A program made the position numbers and the translations under genes. From Aphrocallistes beatrix (lineage: Eukaryota > Porifera > Hexactinellida > Sceptrulophora > Aphrocallistidae): DNA of 64,000 nt. Positions 24,318 to 33,836 of this stretch are shown one piece after another. The notes below the pieces were generated by a model. The model searched no databases and was not told where the DNA came from. It saw nothing but the letters and a program-made list of their open reading frames with translations. Numbering within the stretch: the first letter of the stretch is position 1; each line of letters opens with the position of its first letter. The stretch lies in NCBI GenBank assembly GCA_963281255.1, contig OY725491.1:744001-808000 (forward strand), in the 5' to 3' direction.

Positions 24318-24849
24318 TTATGGGAATCTATAACTTACAGACGTTGGTTCACTAATTGAAAATTAAAAGATAGGAAATGTTGGAAAGAATAGACACACTA
24401 AAAAAATGGACATTGAAATTGTTTTCATTTATAAAATAAGATTCCATTAGGTACATAGAGTTCCATCCCTTCTCGAAGTGATCGCCAGCCATACAGTACA
24501 AGTGCCCAAAGCAAGCTTGAAGATATACAGACATTATAATTACGGATTATTCGAATTACTCAGTATAAAAAAGAGAAACTTTGGGTGCACTGCTCAAATA
24601 ATACACATTCAATTAAAATTCCAGCCTTCTACATACTTGCCAACTGTCCCGTCTTTGGCGGACGTCCCGATTTTTTCACTCTATTGGCCTAATTTTCTCG
24701 AGTGTCCCGCTTTAAAACATAACAATAAGAATGTGTCGTAGTTATCGAACTAATTGGGTAAATGAGGTAAATATCAAGTTGGGGATCCTATTGAAATACC
24801 TAATAATAATAAAGTTCACTCTAGTTTCTACTATTTAGAAGAAACATAT
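24318..24849. other. Spacer between AF10 and AF9
   Basis: 24718-24849 is similar to 28188-28320, the 3' flank of AF12, so AF10 and AF12 were duplicated together with downstream DNA. A CTGTCCCGTCTTTGGCGGAC patch at about 24648 is GC-richer than its surroundings. No gene. Confidence 0.45.
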
Positions 24850-25830
24850 TTAAGATCTGTTTTTTACAAGAGTAGTTATTTCTTCAGCTTCTTCATCTGA
24901 ACTTTTAAAATAACGAGAAAGAAAAAACTTACATTCCATTATAGCCTCTCTTTCAGCTATTATTCTACACGTCTCATCATCAATCCCTTCATTTTTTAGT
25001 TCTTTGAAAGTGTTTTTTTTATTTTTGAGATAAATATATTTTGCCGCTTCTGTTTTGGTTTCTTTCGATCCAAATTCTTTATTGATAGCTTCATAAACTC
25101 GTTTCAAAATTTCATGGTTTGCCTGAATGCTGCTTACTAAATATTTAGTGTTTAGAGCTTCGTTTAAATCAATGATTTGTTGATATTCGAGTCCTCTCTT
25201 CTCCCCTTGGTTCTTGGCTATTGCATAGATTAACACCATTACTGTACAAGCTGCTGCACCAACTGCTGCACCACGCCCCACAGCTGAGGCTATGAGTTTA
25301 AATGTACGAATTGAAACTGCTAAATCTGCATACTTTCTGCGTATTGCACCAATTGCGGCTACTAATCCGCCAACCACTGCACCATATATTACATAGGGAA
25401 AGCCTTCTCGCATTGAATTTATAACATTAACTTATGTGGCCATTCCATCGTTAAAGTCGAGTTTAAATGTTGAAATTTGAGAGTTTAATTCTTCAAAAGC
25501 CTTCTCAATATGGTCTTTCTGAACAAGTAACTTTGTAAAACAACTAATTCCTTCAAGTATCTCCTCCTTCAGTTCTCTAAGACGTGGTATTAGCTCATTG
25601 TTGATTACTTTACTACGTGTCCCATCAGCCCAATCATTAAACATGACTCCATAAGTTCGATTAGTCTCAAGTTTCTCAAACATTTTGATACACATATTGA
25701 CTTTCCCCAAGTGTTCTTGATAGGAAGGAATGATATCATTGTCATTCAAGAATTTTTCGAATATATCTTCAGTGGATTTACAAGTGATTTTGAAAGGTTC
25801 GGTGAGTTCATAATTAACTGGAGTAGCCAT
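24850..25830 (-). pseudogene. Array family member AF10 with one in-frame stop
   Basis: From ATG 25830 (MATPVNYELTEPFKI) there are 327 codons in one frame to 24850, broken only by TAA at 25432-25434 (codon 133), just after KLDFNDGMAT and before INSMREGFPYVIYGAVV. The stop lies between the N-terminal helical domain and the hydrophobic region, so a normal product would be a soluble N-terminal domain only. Downstream: YGAVVGGLVAAIGAIRRKYA, a second Gly/Ala-rich helix, GEKRGLEYQQIIDLNEAL, and an acidic C-terminal domain with MECKFFLSRYFKSSDEEAEE. Nearest relative AF12. Confidence 0.75.
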
Positions 25831-26975
25831 GTGCAGTAAATCTAATATTCTGTATTTAAATAATAAATATTAGTTCTCACAAATGTTAGATTTTACGATG
25901 CATTGGCTATGATATGCAATTGAGTTATGGATACTTAGATGAGGAATTCTCAAGAATGAGTAATTAATAATCGAATAATTTGAAATAGAGTCAGGGTCGC
26001 TTATTGTGAACTACAAGTACTAGGGCACCAAAAAATATGTCATAAAATAGAGATACTTCATTTAAGCGAACTTGATTCAATACAAATTCTTACAATTAAT
26101 ATTAGATTATTGTTTATCTTAACGAATTCATTGAAGAAACTGCCAGGCACAGAAAACTAACTTTTGGCTATGGCTCCACTAAGTTGTGAGTTCAGATGAA
26201 ATTGTAATTAGAAATTTCAGTTTTTCGACCATAATTCAGTCATTTGAAGTGCTATATAGAAGGCTGAAATTTTAATAAAACGTGCATATTAACATATCAC
26301 GCATATGATACTCCGGTCCAAATTATCAAATATTTTCACCCTTTCCCATTGATTAATAGGCATTAAACGTAACTCATTGAACATATACGAGTTAGAATCA
26401 CTCTCTAGCCTAATGTAAGTTATATTCATATTTTCACACCTCGCCTCAAAATGTGGCTAATGCGGTGACCGATAAAATTGCAGGATATTAATCAAACATG
26501 AATTCACATACATTATCGTTAATTTTCGTTTTCAATACTTGAAAGGATTTTCGTTTTTCTTCCCGAATACACGGTCTTTGAGTGATCTAGTATAACATCC
26601 ATCCCTTTAATATGCTTGTTCATGTTGTTATAAATAGTTTACAGAACCCTGCGGCGCCTGGACTCAATCTAACCTATTTTAGGAATTCTTTGATGAAAAA
26701 ATAAGTAGGTGCGAAAGGGGTATTCCAGGGGGCGAAAATTCCAGGGACGAAGGTTCCGCGATCCGTTATCCGGTAACTAATGTTTAGAGGACGAAATGTC
26801 CGTCGACGAAGTGCCTCGCATTCAAAATTAATGAATGTACTAAGCAAATGAAATCTAATTTATCATAATAAATACTTAAGTAGTAAAAATATGAATAGGT
26901 AAATACATAATATATTGGGGAGAGTTTAGGAAATCTAACTATAATTCTAATATGATGAAGAATAGAAAATCCTTT
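25831..26975. other. Repeat-bearing spacer between AF11 and AF10
   Basis: Contains a partial CAGGGTCGCTTATTG element (25992-26085), an inverted copy of the SINE-like repeat (26110-26330), and a curious GC-richer patch at 26705-26820. In that patch words of the form CGAA-NN-TTCC recur (GGCGAAAATTCC, GGGACGAAGGTTCC, GGACGAAATGTCC). No gene. Confidence 0.45.
26110..26330 (-). repeat. SINE-like repeat S, inverted partial copy
   Basis: Inverted match to the repeat at 47228, 59690 and 62617, including GAAACTGCCAGGCACAGAAA and TTTGGCTATGGCTCCACTAA. Confidence 0.6.
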
Positions 26976-28043
26976 TTATTCTTCACAACTCTGAATCTCA
27001 TCTAGAATTTCTGCTACTTCTTCCTTTGAACAATTAAATTCTTGTTCGAGGTAAGACTTGCAGGCTATTTTAGCTTCTCTTCTCGACAGTTTTTCACACA
27101 TTTCAGCAGTTAGGTCAGGTTCACTGTCAGCTATTTCTTTCAATGCTTTATCTTTCCTCTTAGAATAAAAAGACTTGGCTAGATACATAATAACTTTTCC
27201 CTTATGTAAAGTTTCATTAATCTTTTCATGAATTTTTTCCATATCTTCATTTTTGTTTTTAACTGCAAGTAACAATTCAGCATTCAAAGTGTCCTGAATT
27301 TTTTCCATATCTTCATTTTTGTTTTTAACTGCAAGCAACAATTCAGAATTAAGAACTGCCTGAAATTTTTGTATATCTTGGTATTTCAGAGTTCTTTTCT
27401 CTTCTATGCATTTGGCAAATCTATAGATCAGTACAAGACTCGCCCCCAAACACAGAATTCCACTCCCTACCATTTCTTTCCATTCCAAAGAAATCTCTGG
27501 AGTCGTATTTTGAACGTGAAACAGAGGAGACAGTAATTTATATTGAAAAAAAAACAAAACAATAACCATTGTTATTTTGGCACTTAACTCAGCACCCTTT
27601 TCGAAAAAGCTGACTGTCTGAACAGCCTTTTCAGATGGAAAGTGATTCGCGGCATTACTTATTAGAGAATTATATTACAGTACTGTTACTTCTCCTATAC
27701 TTCCAAATTTAATTAAATATTTTTTGAACTTTTCTTTCTGAATAAACAGTTTTGTGTAGATGCCTATTCCAGCTAGCAACTCTTCTTTAAGTTTTTCAAG
27801 ATTTTTCATTAAGTTTTCGCAATCAATTTTATTCCTCTCCCCGTTAGCCCAATCACTAAGCATTTCCCAACAAGAGCGATTAGTTTCGAGTTGTTCAAAC
27901 ATTAGAATACAAATATTGACTTGTATCAAGTGTTCATGATATTGTTGAACTATGTTATTTTCTGACAGTAATCTTTCGACATCTTCAAAACAAGTAATGG
28001 TCAGTTCTGATTGTGACGATACTAACTCGTCTCTAAAAGCCAT
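26976..28043 (-). pseudogene. Array family member AF11 with one in-frame stop
   Basis: From ATG 28043 (MAFRDELVSSQSELTI) the frame has 356 codons to 26976 with one TAA at 27675-27677 (codon 123), after GSIGEVTVL and before YNSLISNAANHF. N-terminal boxes: NNIVQQYHEHLIQVNICILM, ETNRSCWEMLSDWANGERNK. Only one clear hydrophobic helix follows (GSGILCLGASLVLIYRFAK) besides a Phe-rich run (MVIVLFFFQYK). The basic motif is KRTLKYQDIQKFQAVL. A segment of about 22 residues (LLLAVKNKNEDMEKI) is tandemly duplicated just after it. The C-terminal domain ends EFNCSKEEVAEILDEIQ. AF20 is the intact relative. Confidence 0.75.
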
Positions 28044-28331
28044 CTTTAAGCTATTTATAGCTAATAAAACGAAATATTTAACTTAATTTAATACTTTTAT
28101 TTTAATACTTGTAGATGTGGTCATTTTACTGGATATGCTATGAGTTAAGGTTAAAAATATGGGTAGTATGTATTACCGTAATTAGAAAGCATAACAATAA
28201 GAATGTGTAGTTATTAAACTAATTGATTAAATGAGGAAAATATCAAGTTTGGGATCCTATTGCAAAACCTAGTAGAATAAAATTCACAATAGTTACTATC
28301 TAGATTCTAGAAGAAGAAGAAGTAAACAATA

Positions 28332-29357
28332 CTAATATAATGTTTGTACAATGGCAGTTATTTTTTCAGCTTCTTCCCTGGAACTTTCAAAATGATGAAT
28401 AAGAAAGAAAATACTTCCTTTTTAGCTTCTTTTTCTGACATTTTTTCACATATCGTATCATCTTCGCCTTCTTCTTTTAGTTCCTCAAAAGATTTTTGTT
28501 TTGCTTTAGAATAAACATCTTTTGCCACTTGCATTTTAATTTTTTCCGATTTAAATTGTTTATCAATAGTGTCATAAACCTCCTTCAAAAATTCATGGTT
28601 TGTTCGAATGCTGCCTAAATAATTATATTCTAGAGATTCCTTTAAATTGATGATTTGTTGATATTTGAGTCCTCTCTTCTTCCCATGATTCTTGGCTATT
28701 GCATAGATTAACATTATTGCTGCACCAGCTACTGCACCAACTGCTACACCAGCTCCTGCGCAAACCCCAACACCAAGAACTGCTGTACTACCTACCGCAG
28801 CTGAGGCTATGAGTTTAAATGTAGCAATTGAAACTGATAAAGTTGCATAGTTTGTATATATTGCACCAATTGCGCTAACCAATGCACCAGTCACTGCACC
28901 ACCCACTGCACCAGTCACTGCACCAGTCCCTACATACAGTGCACCTTTTCCAATTTTATTCATTCCACTAACTTTTGGGACCTTTTCAAGCTTAACTTCA
29001 AGTTCAGCATTAGAAATAGATAGGTAAAGTGTTCTTAATTTTGTCTTGCTGGACAAGTAGCCTTGTATAATAACTAATTCCAGTGAGTATCTCCTCCTTC
29101 AGCTTTCTAAGATGTTCTATTAGTCTCTGGTCGTTTATTTTATTTCGTGATCCATCAGCCCAATCACTAAACACTTCTCCATAAGATCGATTAGTCTCAA
29201 GTTCCTCAAACATTAGGATGCAAATGTTGACTTGCTTCAAGTGTTTGTGGTAGATTGGAATGATATTATTATCCTTCAGCACTCTTTCAGCTTCTTCAAC
29301 GGATTTAACTATGAAATTTTTACCTTTAGCGGGTTCATACTTAACTTGAGTTGCCAT
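28332..29357 (-). pseudogene. Array family member AF12 with two compensating frameshifts
   Basis: Starts MATQVKYEPAKGKNFIV. The N-terminal domain (NNIIPIYHKHLKQVNICILM, ETNRSYGEVFSDWADGSRNK) runs in frame to about 29020, where LLVQQDKIKN must shift to SNAELEVKLEKVPKVSG to keep family homology. The middle is intact: long Gly/Ala-rich stretches, AKNHGKKRGLKYQQIINL. A second shift near 28390 restores the expected end (HHFESSREEAEKITAIV), with a stop at 28332. The total, 1026 bases, is a multiple of three, so the two changes cancel. It is probably a decaying copy; paired base-call errors are also possible. Confidence 0.7.
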
Positions 29358-30984
29358 GTACAGCTAATTTAGAATTATTTATTCGAATCATAGATGTTAG
29401 TTTCTCACAAGTTTTAGAATTTTACGGTGGTTAGCAATGATATAAAATTGAATGATGGATTGAATATAACCTTAGATGAGGATTTTGCATGAAACTACAC
29501 AATTAATAGTAATCGAATAATTCAAAATACGTATAGGACATATGAACGATCAATTGTGGTATTTCTTTCATTCTTAAGGATTTGGATAAACCCCGGGTTA
29601 GAAGAACAAGGATAAGGAGGATTATACTTGTACTACTACACATATAAGAAAAACTCTTCTATAAAACAGAACATGATTAGAACAAAACTATAATTATTCT
29701 AACTACTGGAACTGTAAACACACACATAGTTCTACTCAATCATCGAATAAATTACTTCCTATATGACGTTGGAGAAGATATTAATATTCATACGTGACAT
29801 GAGAATTTGCCTCAAGATCACTGGTAAAAGTATTCGATCTAGCAAGTACGTCAATTGGAATAGGAATTATATATACATTCGAGCGAGTTTGATATCAGAA
29901 TTTGGCGGTTATTATTTCGTTATGAGTGCTTTTTAACAATGTTAAGCATTCTTATTGAAAAATACAGATTATAAAAATCGATTCAAAATTAATAGGTGAA
30001 TAATATTGTATTTTTCGAATTCCCTAATAGACTGATTATTATTTACCTGTATGCCAAATTTCACATTTCTAGCACCTTCAGTTCCTCAATTAACTAAGCA
30101 CAAACAAATTTTAATATATAAGATTACACGCATTAGCCTTTGAAATGGTGGAGTTGTAGTTATGCAAGATCTTGTCGCTAGAACTTTAACTAAAATACCT
30201 TAGCTTCTAGCTGCTCTTACAAATCTGCTATCTAGCGTTCAAGTTCTAAAGTTCTCCAGGTCATATCTCCACAGAAAACATGGCCATTTAGTGACACATC
30301 ATGACCATTTGGAATATACGTATATAGGCCAAGAATTCTTTGTTAAGATTACTCTTACCACGTCATAATTCTCTACAGCCATAATTATATACGACACAAA
30401 CTACGAAGTATTAAATTTAAAGAGCAAATGTCATCTTCTAAAAACATTATGTAATCTCTAAGAGTATTTTAAGGTGCTTACACTCTCTCATTATCAGAAG
30501 GAGGAATACAAGATTGTATAATCCTGGATATTACATCAGCTCATAATATTATTAGACAGTATACATGTAAGCTATTATTAGACAACAAACAAATATTCAA
30601 GTATAAATGTAGCGTATCACCAGCAGTGCTTATACAATACATAATTATTTTCATACGTAAATTTTCTACAACAAACTCAATTCAAGCTCACAAACTACAA
30701 TAAAGCAAGGTGAGGCATCACTATATACAAACGATTATAACAGTAATTACGACACAGATACACTTAACTTAATGCATATAAACTAGTTAGAATCATAATC
30801 TAATTTGATTGACTGAAATGAAAAAATGTTCAACACTCAATAAGGATGTATATTATGCAAATGCCCTACGAGTCACTTAATGTGGCTGCACTCACAGTCT
30901 GTTGACTGACATTTTTTAGGATAAAAATATAACAATTAAACTTCATCGCTAGTTAACATACATAGTCTACTATAGGCAACAACG
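29358..30984. other. Intergenic between the minus-strand block and the Ub/ART gene
   Basis: Mostly AT-rich unique sequence. 29920-30030 resembles the interior of the MITE at 11754 and 30050-30120 resembles a SINE tail (ATTTTAATATATAAGAT, also at 56338). No gene is visible. The region just left of 30985 should hold the promoter of the plus-strand gene; I see no convincing core motif. Confidence 0.4.
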
Positions 30985-32892
30985 ATGGCGAGGATAGCAG
31001 TTGATGATAACCTCGCATTCGTAGCTGCTGCTCTTAGTGCGCTAACTGAGAAACAAATAGTGCCGAAGAGAGAATATGACGTAATAAAGGAGAAGATAAG
31101 GAAAGGAGAAGACACAGGTTATGTCTGCAAGGGAGAAGCTAATGTCGTGGAAGAAATCAAACAAACCTACGCGAAAACAGCTGTGCTAGTGGCTATGAAG
31201 TATCACCCAGAATTAGTTGAGAATGGAGAATTGAAACCCTTTCATCCCGATTCGAGTACGAAGAAGAAGATTAAAATGAAATCTTCAAGAAATACTGGCG
31301 ACGAAAAGCGGGGAAAATTTTGGGGATTTTTTAGAAAAAAGTCGCGAAAAACTGGCGGAATTAGTAAAATTGCATCTCAAGGATCAGATAATATTCCCAC
31401 TGCCAGTATGGCTAAGATTAGTCCAGCTAATCCAACTGATACTATTAGCGTTTCATCAGAAATCAGTACACCAACTAAAACCATGCCCAAAATATCAACA
31501 ATGAGTTTTGAGGTTCCTGCTAGCAGGATAACACATCCAGATAGAGCTGAAGGTATAAATAGTCGGAAAGGAGATCGAAATGCTAGAAAGCTATATGATC
31601 TGATGAAGGATACTCAAGAAGGATCGGGGGATTCTTCAGCTTCTCACTCAGAAATTGACGAATCACGCTCACCGCTTCTTACAGAAATAACTACTGGTAG
31701 GAAAATGTTCTTTGCAGATTCTAAACCTGAAATATCTGATTCTGACTCAGAGGAAGATTGTATTCCTATCTCCAGACGCAAGAGAATGACACAAGTACCT
31801 AAACTAAAAATGCCCTCTATGCATTCTGATAGCAGACATTATTCTTCAGGTGAAGATGTATTGAATTGTGATGATGAAAAACTCATTGAAGAGGAGAAAC
31901 GAGACCAGCACAAACATGAAAGTGAAAAAGTTACCGTAGAAACATCTTCAGACGAAGAGGTTCAGGTATTTTCTGATGACAAATGTCGATTAATGAAAGG
32001 TAAAAAACAGAAGATTAGAAGGAAAATTCACCAGACCCTGAAATTTGATGAAGATTCAATAAGTTTACCACAAGACAAATATCACCGTCTGCAGGATATC
32101 GAGCCGCTACAGCCAGAACGATTCAAATCTGAAGCACCGAGAGATGATAATTGCATTGATTTGCTAGTCGTTCTACCATCAGGGAAAACAATAGTTATTA
32201 CAGTTGAATCCAGAAACTATACTATTGCTCATTTGAAAGAACTAATCAATGCAAAAACTGATTTCCTCGAGAAAGATCAAGTTCTGCATTTTGGTGCAAA
32301 TCTACTAAGGAACGATGCAACTATTAGCGACTATGACATCACTAGCAATTCAACCATCCATTTGAGTATTAAGTTGAGAGGCGGATGCAGAGGTGGAAAC
32401 CTTTACTACCTTGATTCTAAATACTTGCATCCGCAATTTGACTATGACTTCACAAATATGACCGATGATGGGACTAAATATGAGAGAGGAGGACACCCGT
32501 ATAATAGACCTTATGGATGGAAACGAATAGCGATTAAATCTCTAGGAAAATATGAAAATAACGATTGGTTGGTAAAAACTGGTGCCAACAATGGTGAATG
32601 GGCAGTATCGTATCACGGAACTAGTGCTAAAAATTTCAATTCCATTTGTAAACAAGGTTATATAATAGGTACACATAATTTCTATGGAAGAGGAGTTTAC
32701 TCTTCTCCATTAATTGAAGTAGCCCTGGGTTTCTCTAAAAAATTTACATACAATGGTGTTGAATACCAAGGAATTTTGCAAAATCGCGTCAACCCAAAAG
32801 CAGTGAGTATTGTAAACAATGGACGAATTTGGTTTTGTCCCAATGAAAACGATATCAGGCCTTATGGGCTATGCATAAAAAAATGTACATAA
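30985..32892 (+). CDS. Ubiquitin-like domain fused to ADP-ribosyltransferase-like domain
   Basis: A 635-residue intronless protein. Residues 1-78 form a helical N-terminal domain I do not recognise (DDNLAFVAAALSALTEKQIV, AVLVAMKYHPELV). Residues 80-125 are strongly basic (KKKIKMKSSRNTG, FFRKKSRKTGG), a possible nuclear signal. About 130-385 is low-complexity, Ser/Asp/Glu-rich and probably disordered. Residues 390-467 are ubiquitin-like (LLVVLPSGKTIVITVES, DQVLHFGANLLRNDATISDY) and end in a ubiquitin-style tail SIKLRGG, followed at once by CRGG. Residues 470-635 look like a PARP-type catalytic fold: SYHGTSAKNF with His544, FYGRGVYSSP with Tyr572, then LQNRVNP and IRPYGLCIKK. The usual third catalytic Glu is not evident. 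Such Ub/ART fusions are known in some invertebrates and fungi; substrate unknown. The LRGG site suggests a deubiquitinase could release the C-terminal domain. AATAAA lies at 32999. Confidence 0.8.
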   Translation: MARIAVDDNLAFVAAALSALTEKQIVPKREYDVIKEKIRKGEDTGYVCKGEANVVEEIKQTYAKTAVLVAMKYHPELVENGELKPFHPDSSTKKKIKMKSSRNTGDEKRGKFWGFFRKKSRKTGGISKIASQGSDNIPTASMAKISPANPTDTISVSSEISTPTKTMPKISTMSFEVPASRITHPDRAEGINSRKGDRNARKLYDLMKDTQEGSGDSSASHSEIDESRSPLLTEITTGRKMFFADSKPEISDSDSEEDCIPISRRKRMTQVPKLKMPSMHSDSRHYSSGEDVLNCDDEKLIEEEKRDQHKHESEKVTVETSSDEEVQVFSDDKCRLMKGKKQKIRRKIHQTLKFDEDSISLPQDKYHRLQDIEPLQPERFKSEAPRDDNCIDLLVVLPSGKTIVITVESRNYTIAHLKELINAKTDFLEKDQVLHFGANLLRNDATISDYDITSNSTIHLSIKLRGGCRGGNLYYLDSKYLHPQFDYDFTNMTDDGTKYERGGHPYNRPYGWKRIAIKSLGKYENNDWLVKTGANNGEWAVSYHGTSAKNFNSICKQGYIIGTHNFYGRGVYSSPLIEVALGFSKKFTYNGVEYQGILQNRVNPKAVSIVNNGRIWFCPNENDIRPYGLCIKKCT

Positions 32893-33836
32893 TATAATGT
32901 TATTGTTTTGCTTTTAGTATATTATGTGTTGTAAATAGGTATACATACGGTAGGGAATGTGACATGAGGAGATTTTTGGAAGTAGCAAGAGGAAGCGATA
33001 ATAAAGAAATCATCAATGACTTATGTGCTGCAGATGAACATGTAATAACATCTCATTAAGTATTGTGATATATAAGAAATCTTATAATTTTGTATTCTTT
33101 TGTTTTATCTTAATTGAATCTTTTAGTGGTTAAATGTTCTATTCTTAATTCATAAGTGCAATAGATATTCGTTCTGATATAAGGCAAAATTTATAATATC
33201 CCAGCTTTTTCTGACGCATAATGGAATAAATTGAATAGCATACTTAGAATATTATCTCGGGTTATACCATAATGCTATGATTGCTAAAATGGGTAGATAT
33301 ATACATGAGATTCGAAAAGTACACAAGTATCTTGGGCTTTTATGAAGGTTTTAATCCACTTCTATAAATCATTATAACGTGTATATCCTTACAGTAAAAC
33401 TCGATTAATGTGTATATTTGTATGTATATGTGTATACACATTTGTCGTAATTGTTTAACTGTAAGTCTCAGCACGTAACCGATAGTGATATAATGAATTA
33501 GTAGTAATATGATTTGCACGGGAAGAAGATATCGGTGAGGGCACTTCTAAAGGGTTAAAAGTATCTCGATATTACTCACAAATGATATAATTACAAATAT
33601 AATTATATTATTTGTGAGTACAGTGGAGTTTGCTTATTAGCAACCAATTTTCAGGTCTCAGATATAGATTTTGTTCTTAATTCTGTTCCCTTACTAGCAA
33701 CTTCGCGTACTAGTTTTCTGAGCAAAACTCGAGTTGCAAATAAGTGAATTCCACTGTACATACTAATTTGTCCTAGAAAGACAATAAGGGAATTAGTAAC
33801 TAATAAAATACTAATATAGAGTTCATATAGTCAAAT
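32893..33836. other. Intergenic, one MITE
   Basis: A 31-residue frame at 32964-33059 (MRRFLEVARGSD) has no known match and may be chance within the 3' flank of the Ub/ART gene. A MITE is at 33621-33756. A half end (CAGTAAAACTCGATTAATG) is at about 33392. Otherwise nothing recognised. Confidence 0.4.
33621..33756. repeat. TA-duplicating MITE
   Basis: The ends are CAGTGGAGTTTGCTTATTAG and GCAAATAAGTGAATTCCACTG (the second as GCAAATAAG plus TTCCACTG), with TA on both sides. Length 136 bp. Confidence 0.75.
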
